From NCBI RefSeq assembly GCF_002211765.1, contig NZ_CP022133.1, positions 62,001-126,000 of the forward strand: a DNA stretch of 64,000 nt, in the 5' to 3' direction. The translations under genes were made by a program, and so were the position numbers. Below are positions 12,138 to 19,192 of the stretch, one piece after another (position 1 is the first letter of the stretch; every line of letters begins with the position of its first letter). The notes under the pieces were generated by a model that saw only the letters and a program-made list of their open reading frames with translations, did not search any database and had not been told where the DNA came from. This DNA is from Idiomarina piscisalsi (GTDB lineage Bacteria > Pseudomonadota > Gammaproteobacteria > Enterobacterales > Alteromonadaceae).

Positions 12138-12848
12138 ATGCAGTTTTTTCGTCGTTGGCAACCGCCTAAAGTCATTAGTTTCGACCTTGATGACACGCTT
12201 TACGACAATGTGCCGGTGATGCAGACCGCTGAGCGTTCTGTTCAGCAGTACATTGTTGACAAATTTCCTGAAACCTCGCAATGGGACGTGAGTCACTGGC
12301 GGCAATTAAGAGACAAAGTCAGTCAGAGTGATCCGGCGCTTGCCAGTGACATGACACAATTGCGTATTCGGACATTACAGCAGGGGTTAGAGCAGTTCGG
12401 TGTTGCGAATGCAATGGCGCATGCGCACGATATTATGAACCAGTTTTTGCTGCATCGAAGTAATTTTGAGCCACCGCAGGAAAGTATTGAGCTATTGCAA
12501 CAATTAGCCGAGCGATATGAGCTTATTGCGTTGAGTAATGGCAATGTGGATACGCGAAAAATAGGCTTGTCCGACTATTTCAGTTTAATCGTGCAGCCGG
12601 GAAATGGCGTTCGAGGTAAGCCATTGCCAGACATGTTTTTAAAGGCACAGCAACACTTCCCGGCGATTAAGCCAGAGGAGTTTCTCCATGTGGGTGACCA
12701 CCCCTATTCCGATGTGCTTGGTGCGCAGCGGCATGGCTGGCAGTCAGTATGGCTGACCTCTGGTTTGGGACGACCACAACATCTGTCGATATTACCGACC
12801 GTCAAAATTGACCACTTAGCCCAGCTTACGTCGTTGCTGCTTTCGTAA
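12138..12848 (+). CDS. yigB: HAD-family hydrolase (YigB-like phosphatase)
   Basis: A 236-residue haloacid-dehalogenase-fold hydrolase. Motif I is SFDLDDTLYDN (nucleophile Asp), motif II LIALSNGN, and motif III/IV the lysine in RGKPLPDMF plus HVGDHPYSDVLGA. YigB of E. coli dephosphorylates FMN and sugar phosphates, and sits directly after xerC as here; the same activity is inferred. It lies 21 nt after xerC in the same direction and ends the dapF-xerC transcription unit. A LexA-like box and a promoter for uvrD follow. Confidence 0.92.
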   Translation: MQFFRRWQPPKVISFDLDDTLYDNVPVMQTAERSVQQYIVDKFPETSQWDVSHWRQLRDKVSQSDPALASDMTQLRIRTLQQGLEQFGVANAMAHAHDIMNQFLLHRSNFEPPQESIELLQQLAERYELIALSNGNVDTRKIGLSDYFSLIVQPGNGVRGKPLPDMFLKAQQHFPAIKPEEFLHVGDHPYSDVLGAQRHGWQSVWLTSGLGRPQHLSILPTVKIDHLAQLTSLLLS

Positions 12849-12866
12849 AAGGTCCTGACACGACAC

Positions 12867-12886
12867 TACTGGTTGCTTATACAGTG
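12867..12886. promoter_or_regulatory. LexA (SOS) box upstream of uvrD
   Basis: TACTGGTTGCTTATACAGTG matches the E. coli LexA consensus TACTGTATATATATACAGTA at 14 of 20 positions, including both CTG and CAG half-sites at the required 10-nt spacing. It overlaps a possible -35 (TTGCTT, 12873-12878) with a -10 TACACT at 12896-12901, 17 nt apart. E. coli uvrD is SOS-controlled, so this placement is coherent. Confidence 0.8.
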
Positions 12887-12941
12887 ATTCGTTATTACAC
12901 TGGCGGCAGATCTTTGAATTGAATACATCAGGTGAACGTTA

Positions 12942-15113
12942 ATGAGTACACACCCTCTTCTGGCAGAACTGAATGAAAGGCAGCAGCAAGCTGTATCGGC
13001 ACCCGACGGGCATATGCTGGTGCTGGCTGGCGCCGGAAGTGGTAAAACTCGGGTGCTGGTACACCGTATTGCCTGGCTCATTCAACAACAAAACTATTCT
13101 CCGTTCAGTATCTTAGCGGTTACTTTTACCAACAAAGCGGCGGCGGAAATGCGTGGCCGGGTTGAGCAGCTGGTGGGCAGCTCCGTGCGAGGCATGTGGA
13201 TTGGCACCTTCCATGGTTTAGCGCATAGGTTGTTACGAGCGCATTATATGGATGTCGGGCTGCCACAGAACTTTCAAATACTCGACAGTGATGACCAGCA
13301 GCGACTGATTAAACGCCTGATAAAAAGCCTCAACTTAGACGACAAGCGCTGGCCGGCAAAACAAGCTCAGTGGTACATCAACGGCAAAAAAGACGAGGGT
13401 CTGCGTGCCGAGCACATAGAAACTTACGACCCAACCGAGCAGACACTGAAAGAAATTTATCAGCTGTACCAGGAAAGCTGTGACCGCGCTGGTTTGGTCG
13501 ACTTTGCCGAACTGTTGTTAAGGGCGCATGAGCTGCTAAGAAATAACCGCATTGTGCGAGAGCATTATCAAAACCGCTTTCGTCATATTTTGGTGGACGA
13601 GTTTCAGGATACTAACTCCATTCAGTATGCCTGGGTGAGGTTGTTAGCCGGGGCGCAGAACAGCGTGACCATTGTCGGTGATGATGACCAGTCTATTTAT
13701 GGCTGGCGTGGCGCCAAAGTTGAGAATATTCATCAGTTCTTAGAGGACTTTGCTGGCGCACAAACCATTCGCCTGGAGCAGAACTACCGTTCAACCAGTA
13801 CTATTTTGAAAGCAGCAAACTCAGTTATTTCGAATAACTCCGGCCGTTTGGGTAAAGACTTATGGACGGAGGGAAATGAAGGCGAGCCTATTAGCCTGTA
13901 TGCGGGCTTTAATGAAATGGATGAGGCGCGTTACATCGTTTCGCAAATTGAAGGCTGGCGAGATAAAGGTAATTCACTGCAAGATGTCGCTATTTTGTAC
14001 CGAAGTAATGCGCAATCGCGTATTTTAGAGGAGGCTTTACTGCATGCAAGACTGCCGTATCGCATTTACGGTGGCTTACGCTTCTTCGAGCGTCAGGAAA
14101 TTAAGGACGCATTGGCCTACTTGAGAATTTTAGGCAATCGGGACGATGACGCTGCACTTGAGCGTGTTATTAATACCCCTGCCCGAGGCATTGGCGGGCG
14201 CACCATGGATATTATTCGGCAGGCGTCACGGGAGCGCGCTGAGTCATTATGGAATGCGGCTAAATACATGGTGAACGAAAAGCAGTTAGCCGGGCGTGCG
14301 CGAAACGCGGTAGGCAGCTTCCTCGACTTTATTGAAGCGCTGGATGATGAAACCGAAGAATTTAGCTTAGGCCGCTTAAGTGACGAAGTTATAAAGAAAA
14401 GCGGCTTAATGGCCATGTACGAGGCAGAAAAAGGCGAAAAAGCGGAGACCCGGGTCGAAAACTTAAAGGAGCTGGTCACCGCCTGTGAGAACTTTGTACT
14501 GGATGACGCCGAAGAGGACATGACGCCGCTTAACGCATTTCTGGCGCATGCAGCCTTAGAAGCGGGTGAAGAACAAGCGGACGAATATCAGGATGCTGTC
14601 CAGCTAATGACCTTACACAGTGCAAAAGGTCTGGAATTTCCTTTGGTATTCATGACGGGCGTGGAAGAAGGTATGTTTCCGTCGCAGCAGTCGATGGATG
14701 AACCCGGCAGACTCGAAGAAGAGCGCCGTCTTTGTTACGTGGGTATGACTCGGGCAATGGAGAAGTTGGTGCTTACTTATGCGGAGCAGCGCCGTATTTA
14801 TGGTCAGGAGCTATTTCACAGAATCAGTCGTTTTATTGCGGAAATTCCACCCGATACGCTGCACGAAGTCCGTGCGCAAACCAGCGTAGAAAAGCCGTCG
14901 AGTTACAGCCGTTTTAATAACGCCGCCAGCCATGAAGCTTTTGATCAGACCGGTTACACGCTGGGCCAGCGGGTTCGCCACCCGAAGTTTGGGGAAGGCA
15001 CCGTGCTAAATTATGAAGGTACTGGCCCGCAGTCTCGTGTTCAAATTAACTTCGATAACGTGGGGAGCAAATGGCTGGTGGTTGCTTACGCTCGACTGGA
15101 TCCGGTTTTCTAA
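12942..15113 (+). CDS. uvrD: DNA helicase II (UvrD)
   Basis: A 723-residue SF1A 3'-5' helicase acting in nucleotide excision and mismatch repair. Motifs in order: Q motif LNERQQQAV, Walker A AGAGSGKT (near residue 29), Ia TFTNKAAAEM, Walker B VDEFQDTN, GDDDQSIYGWRGA, motif IV QNYRS, motif V LMTLHSAKGLEFP and VI VGMTRAMEKLVL. The C-terminal GQRVRHPKFGEGTVLNYEG is the Tudor-like UvrD tail that contacts RNA polymerase in homologues. It starts 93 nt after yigB, with its own promoter region and a LexA box. Confidence 0.98.
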   Translation: MSTHPLLAELNERQQQAVSAPDGHMLVLAGAGSGKTRVLVHRIAWLIQQQNYSPFSILAVTFTNKAAAEMRGRVEQLVGSSVRGMWIGTFHGLAHRLLRAHYMDVGLPQNFQILDSDDQQRLIKRLIKSLNLDDKRWPAKQAQWYINGKKDEGLRAEHIETYDPTEQTLKEIYQLYQESCDRAGLVDFAELLLRAHELLRNNRIVREHYQNRFRHILVDEFQDTNSIQYAWVRLLAGAQNSVTIVGDDDQSIYGWRGAKVENIHQFLEDFAGAQTIRLEQNYRSTSTILKAANSVISNNSGRLGKDLWTEGNEGEPISLYAGFNEMDEARYIVSQIEGWRDKGNSLQDVAILYRSNAQSRILEEALLHARLPYRIYGGLRFFERQEIKDALAYLRILGNRDDDAALERVINTPARGIGGRTMDIIRQASRERAESLWNAAKYMVNEKQLAGRARNAVGSFLDFIEALDDETEEFSLGRLSDEVIKKSGLMAMYEAEKGEKAETRVENLKELVTACENFVLDDAEEDMTPLNAFLAHAALEAGEEQADEYQDAVQLMTLHSAKGLEFPLVFMTGVEEGMFPSQQSMDEPGRLEEERRLCYVGMTRAMEKLVLTYAEQRRIYGQELFHRISRFIAEIPPDTLHEVRAQTSVEKPSSYSRFNNAASHEAFDQTGYTLGQRVRHPKFGEGTVLNYEGTGPQSRVQINFDNVGSKWLVVAYARLDPVF

Positions 15114-15186
15114 GTGTAAAGTCGTGATCAAAAAGTACATTTTTCAACTATGTTTATAGTACACACATAAAAGTTGGAGGTGCTTT

Positions 15187-15609
15187 ATGAAACGCACAGC
15201 AAATGCACATTGGAAAGGCAGTATTAAAGAAGGCTCAGGTGTTGTTTCGACGCAAAGTGGTATTTTGGATAAAACTCAGTATTCATTTAAAAGCCGCTTT
15301 GAAGAAGGCAAAGGCACCAACCCTGAAGAGCTCATTGGTGCCGCTCACGCTGGCTGCTACGCCATGGCGTTTTCCTTAATGTTAGGAGAAGCGGGTTATG
15401 AGCCTGACAATATCGATGCAAAAGCAGAGGTCTCTCTGGTCGAGCAAGATGATGGCTTTGCAATCGATAAAATTCATCTGACCGTAAAAGCCAGTATCCC
15501 CGATATTAGTGACGACAAGTTTCAGGAGTTGGCAAACAACGCCAAAGAAGGTTGTCCGGTCAGCAAGGTACTAAACGCTGACATCTCAATGGATGCCAGC
15601 CTCAGCTGA
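15187..15609 (+). CDS. osmC: OsmC family peroxiredoxin
   Basis: A 140-residue protein very close to E. coli OsmC in layout: HWKGSIKEGSGVVST at the start, KGTNPEELIGAAHAGCYAM with the peroxidatic cysteine C57, and EGCPVSKVLNADI with C123. It reduces organic hydroperoxides by a dithiol mechanism in the cytoplasm. The ribosome site TTGGAGG is strong. The upstream 70 nt hold a TATAGT at 15155-15160 without a clear -35, compatible with but not proof of a stress sigma factor promoter. Its last 24 nt overlap the 3' end of convergent rarD. Confidence 0.95.
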   Translation: MKRTANAHWKGSIKEGSGVVSTQSGILDKTQYSFKSRFEEGKGTNPEELIGAAHAGCYAMAFSLMLGEAGYEPDNIDAKAEVSLVEQDDGFAIDKIHLTVKASIPDISDDKFQELANNAKEGCPVSKVLNADISMDASLS

Positions 15610-16518
15610 AGCTAACTTCTTCGCTTTTCTATCTCGCTGGCGCTGTATAATTGAGTCGAAACTGTACAGTGCCAGCGCACTCCAGATAATAACGAAAGTC
15701 ACTAGCTTACTTTCCTCAAGAGGCTCGCCATAAATAGCGACTGCTAATGCGAACATCAGCGTCGGGGCGATATACTGGAAGAAGCCTAAGGTTGCATAGC
15801 GCAGTCGTTGTGCGGCAGCGGTAAAGCACAGCAGCGGAATGGTCGTGACAAGTCCGGCTGCTACCAGCAATAAATTCAGTGTCCATGGGTTGGTCGTTAA
15901 GTCGCTCGATGCTGAGCTGGCAAACCCGAACAAATAAATCAGCATAACGGGCAGTAGTATCGCGGTTTCCAGCCACAACCCACTAATAGAATCGACAGGC
16001 AAACGTTTACGAATCGCTCCGTAGGTAGCGAAGCTGGAGGCCAGTGCCAAAGCCACCCACGGTACTGAACCAAAGGTAATGACCTGAATAGCCACGCCAA
16101 CCACGGCTAAACCGATAGCGACCAGTTGCAGGCGGCGCATACGTTCAGAGAAAAAGATCATACCAATGGCGACATTCAGTAAGGGGTTAATGTAATAACC
16201 AAGGCTGGCATCCAGCATGTGGTTGCTGTTAACTGCCCAGATGAACAAAAACCAGTTGCCACCAAGCAGACAAGTGGCCAGTGTGAGTCGAATGACGAGC
16301 TTACGGCTTTTTAGAATGGGGCGAATTCGATCCAGTCGCTTCATAGCAACAATTAACACGAAGACCATTAAAAACGCCCAAATAATACGATGAGCGAGTA
16401 TTTCAAAAGCCGGAACTTGCTTTACGAGTTTGAAGTAAACAGGCGCAACGCCCCAGAATGTGTAGGCGGCAAGTGCGAAGAAAACGCCTTGCCGGGCCCG
16501 AACAGCGTCATCGGACAT
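15586..16518 (-). CDS. rarD: EamA-family transporter RarD
   Basis: A 310-residue inner membrane protein with about ten predicted helices in two EamA halves (PF00892). The N-terminal ARQGVFFALAAYTFWGVAPVYFK is typical of RarD (chloramphenicol-sensitive protein). Substrate is unknown in any species. The gene order rarD-yigI-recQ is shared with E. coli, where these follow uvrD at some distance, which supports the name. It converges on osmC with a 24-nt coding overlap. Confidence 0.93.
   Translation of the reverse strand: MSDDAVRARQGVFFALAAYTFWGVAPVYFKLVKQVPAFEILAHRIIWAFLMVFVLIVAMKRLDRIRPILKSRKLVIRLTLATCLLGGNWFLFIWAVNSNHMLDASLGYYINPLLNVAIGMIFFSERMRRLQLVAIGLAVVGVAIQVITFGSVPWVALALASSFATYGAIRKRLPVDSISGLWLETAILLPVMLIYLFGFASSASSDLTTNPWTLNLLLVAAGLVTTIPLLCFTAAAQRLRYATLGFFQYIAPTLMFALAVAIYGEPLEESKLVTFVIIWSALALYSFDSIIQRQRDRKAKKLASAEAGIH
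15636..15676. repeat. 12-bp inverted repeat inside the 3' end of rarD, past osmC
   Basis: GCTGGCGCTGTA (15636-15647) pairs with TACAGTGCCAGC (15665-15676) with one G-U wobble and a 17-nt loop. It lies 27 nt after the osmC stop, within the rarD coding end. No U-tract follows on either strand. Confidence 0.65.
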
Positions 16519-16540
16519 ACTGGCTTTCCTTAATCAGAGC

Positions 16541-17005
16541 TTAACCGACCAGGTAGGTACCGGTTCCAAAAGCGATGTGTGTGCCTTCTTCGTTATGCAG
16601 TTCCATTCGGGCAACCGCCACTTTATTGCCCGAGCGAATAATCGTGGCGCTGGCGATAAAGGTTTTACCCCGGCCTGGGCGAAGAAAATCAACACGAAGG
16701 TCAATTGTACCACAACGACTCAGGCGCTCCATCAGGTAGCTTTCACTGGGGTCTTCTAAACGGTCAACCATACCCGCTATGGCCACCAAACCACCCGCCG
16801 TATCTAACGCGGTTGCGGTGACACCACCGTGCAAAATGCGTTGTGGGACATTGCCTAATAACTCGTCTTTCCATTGGAACTTTAGCTCGCCACGTGCCGG
16901 GTTAAACTCCGTAATTTCAAAGCCAAGTAACTGTTGAAACGGCACCCGCGTGTTCATAAAGTCGGAAACTTTTGTCAGTATTGTTTGTGTATCCATTTTG
17001 GGCAT
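16541..17005 (-). CDS. yigI: YigI-like hotdog-fold thioesterase
   Basis: A 154-residue PaaI/YigI-type hotdog thioesterase (4HBT, PF03061). The active-site stretch is RILHGGVTATALDTAGGLVA, where HGG and the following Asp are characteristic, with DLRVDFLRPGRGKTF as the second conserved block. YigI of E. coli is an acyl-CoA thioesterase for medium and long chains; the same role is inferred. It lies 22 nt upstream of rarD in the same direction and is divergent from recQ. The start could be the ATG three codons later; no good ribosome site distinguishes them. Confidence 0.9.
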   Translation of the reverse strand: MPKMDTQTILTKVSDFMNTRVPFQQLLGFEITEFNPARGELKFQWKDELLGNVPQRILHGGVTATALDTAGGLVAIAGMVDRLEDPSESYLMERLSRCGTIDLRVDFLRPGRGKTFIASATIIRSGNKVAVARMELHNEEGTHIAFGTGTYLVG

Positions 17006-17064
17006 GGTTATTAATGAACAGGACGCTTACAATAAGAGGATGTTACTTCATAAGTCAATAAACG

Positions 17065-18927
17065 ATGCCGACCATGAGTAGTACCGCAGTCAGCACTGCC
17101 GAACAACTGGCGCACGATCCGCTTCAGTCGAAGCTTGAATCAGTCTTTGGTTACCATGAGTTTCGTGAGGGCCAAAGGGGCATTATGGACGCGGCTCTGG
17201 ACGGACGTGACTCACTGGTGCTCATGCCGACAGGCGGTGGTAAGTCATTATGTTACCAGCTGCCGGCAATATGCAGCGAAGGTGTGGCTGTGGTTATTTC
17301 GCCGCTGTTGTCGCTCATGCAAGATCAAGTGGAAGCACTGAATGCGCTTGATATAAACGCCGCCACCTTGCACTCAGGTGTATCAGCTGAACAGTCAATG
17401 AACACGTTGCAGGCATTACAGCGCGGCGACATTAAACTGCTGTACGTTAGCCCTGAGCGTATTTTGCAGCCGAGTTTTATTGAACGCTTACAAACGCTGA
17501 ATCTGTCGTTTATCGCTGTTGATGAAGCGCATTGTATTAGCCAGTGGGGGCATGACTTCAGACCTGAGTATGGGCAGCTGGGTGTGTTGCGCAGCTATTT
17601 GCCGAACACACCTTTTATGGCCTTAACGGCCACCGCGGACTCAGCCACCCAGCATGACATTATTGAACGGCTGCATTTGAATGCGCCATTAGTGCACCGC
17701 AGCTCATTTGACCGCCCCAATATTCGTTATGTGGTTCAGGAAAAGTATAAACCGCTAAAACAGGTTAAAGACTACGTCAAAAAACAAAAAGGCGTGGCCG
17801 GTATCATTTATTGTGGTAGCCGCAAGAAAACCGAAGAACTGGCGGAAAGCTTGCAGCAGTCCGGCGTTCGGGCGGCGCCTTATCATGCGGGACTGGAGCA
17901 TACGCTCAAGGAAACGACTCTGCGGCAGTTTCTGCGTGACGATATTGATGTTGTGGTGGCCACGGTGGCGTTTGGTATGGGTATCAATAAGCCGAACATC
18001 CGTTTTGTCGTGCATTTTGATATTCCGCGTAGCGTCGAGTCGTACTATCAGGAAACCGGGCGAGCCGGACGGGACGGTCTGCCAGCGGAAGCGATGATGC
18101 TTTACGATCCGCGAGACGCACAGTGGATACGCCGGATGATAGACGAGCAAGATAATGAGCAGCGTCGGGCCGTGGAAGCGCAGAAGTTCTCAGCCATGCA
18201 GGCCATGGCGGAAGCGCAAACCTGTCGCCGCCTAGTCGTATTGAACTACTTTAATGAGTACTCCGATAAAGAGTGCGGAAACTGTGATTTGTGTTTGGAT
18301 CCACCAACCCGGTACGACGCTCTGGAAGACGCCCAAAAAGCGCTTAGTTGTGTTTACCGTGTGGGGCAACAGTTTGGTATTAACCATGTGGTTGAAGTAT
18401 TGCGAGGCTCCAAAGCTCAGCGAGTCCTTGAGCTTGGTCATGACACATTGACCACCTACGGGCTCGGTAAGGCAAAACCACAGGAGCATTGGTTTTCGGT
18501 ATTGCGCCAACTGATTCACCGGGGGCTGATTATTCAGGATATTCGTCGGTTTGCGGCCTTACAGCTGACCGAGGCGGCGCGCCCGGTGTTAAAAGGTGAA
18601 GTGCCGTTAGAGTTAGCCAAACCAAGGCTCGAGCTTACTGCAACTAAAACCCGAATTACCGACCGTGGGGACTATAATAAAATACTCTTCCGGCGTTTGC
18701 GGAAACTTCGTAAAGACATTGCGGACAAAGAACAAGTGGCACCTTTTGTGGTGTTCAGTGACGCAGCATTGGTGGAAATGTGTGTTCATTATCCGACAAC
18801 CGCCGCCGACATGTTGGATATCAATGGTGTTGGTGAAGTGAAACTGGCTCGTTATGGTCAGGAATTTATGAGCGCTATTGAAGCGTTTTTAGCCGGAGCA
18901 AGTGAGCGGCAGTTATTTAATGGTTGA
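17065..18927 (+). CDS. recQ: ATP-dependent DNA helicase RecQ
   Basis: A 620-residue SF2 3'-5' helicase. It has the Q-motif region FREGQRGIMDAAL, Walker A MPTGGGKSLCYQLP, the DEAH box VDEAHCISQWGHDFRPEY, motif III TATAD, motif VI QETGRAGRDGLPAE, the zinc-binding cysteines (CRRLVVLNYF, CGNCDLC), a winged helix, and a C-terminal HRDC domain (about 535-610). Acts in the RecF pathway and fork repair. The start may instead be the ATG three codons downstream (17074). Its last eight bases overlap the start of the next small gene. Confidence 0.97.
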   Translation: MPTMSSTAVSTAEQLAHDPLQSKLESVFGYHEFREGQRGIMDAALDGRDSLVLMPTGGGKSLCYQLPAICSEGVAVVISPLLSLMQDQVEALNALDINAATLHSGVSAEQSMNTLQALQRGDIKLLYVSPERILQPSFIERLQTLNLSFIAVDEAHCISQWGHDFRPEYGQLGVLRSYLPNTPFMALTATADSATQHDIIERLHLNAPLVHRSSFDRPNIRYVVQEKYKPLKQVKDYVKKQKGVAGIIYCGSRKKTEELAESLQQSGVRAAPYHAGLEHTLKETTLRQFLRDDIDVVVATVAFGMGINKPNIRFVVHFDIPRSVESYYQETGRAGRDGLPAEAMMLYDPRDAQWIRRMIDEQDNEQRRAVEAQKFSAMQAMAEAQTCRRLVVLNYFNEYSDKECGNCDLCLDPPTRYDALEDAQKALSCVYRVGQQFGINHVVEVLRGSKAQRVLELGHDTLTTYGLGKAKPQEHWFSVLRQLIHRGLIIQDIRRFAALQLTEAARPVLKGEVPLELAKPRLELTATKTRITDRGDYNKILFRRLRKLRKDIADKEQVAPFVVFSDAALVEMCVHYPTTAADMLDINGVGEVKLARYGQEFMSAIEAFLAGASERQLFNG

Positions 18928-19192
18928 ATCTCAAGAGAACTCAGTCGTCACCGTGAAAAACACACCGGCCGAGCACGAGCTTGACAGCTGGGTGGCGACC
19001 TTATGCGATGTGATTAACGCTGACATTCGGGAAAAAGAGGTGGCGGCTGATCAGTTTTGCTGGCGCCTGACTATTAATAACCAGCATTGGCTATTATTCT
19101 ATTCAGAAATCTGTGACGCAGTCTGGTTACAGGCACTAGAAGGTATGAGTGACGAGGTTATAAAGAACTTACGACATGCAGACTATCTTTAA
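18920..19192 (+). CDS. Small conserved hypothetical protein (DUF3630-like)
   Basis: A 90-residue protein with no signal peptide or membrane helix. It has an aromatic block, CWRLTINNQHWLLFYSEIC, then VWLQALEGM. The general look and position after recQ recall the DUF3630 family of Alteromonadales, but I assign this from memory with limited confidence. I use the ATG at 18920, eight bases inside recQ, because longer versions extend far into recQ. Its own 3' end overlaps the next gene by 17 nt, so it is locked into a recQ transcription unit. Function unknown. Confidence 0.75.
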   Translation: MVESQENSVVTVKNTPAEHELDSWVATLCDVINADIREKEVAADQFCWRLTINNQHWLLFYSEICDAVWLQALEGMSDEVIKNLRHADYL

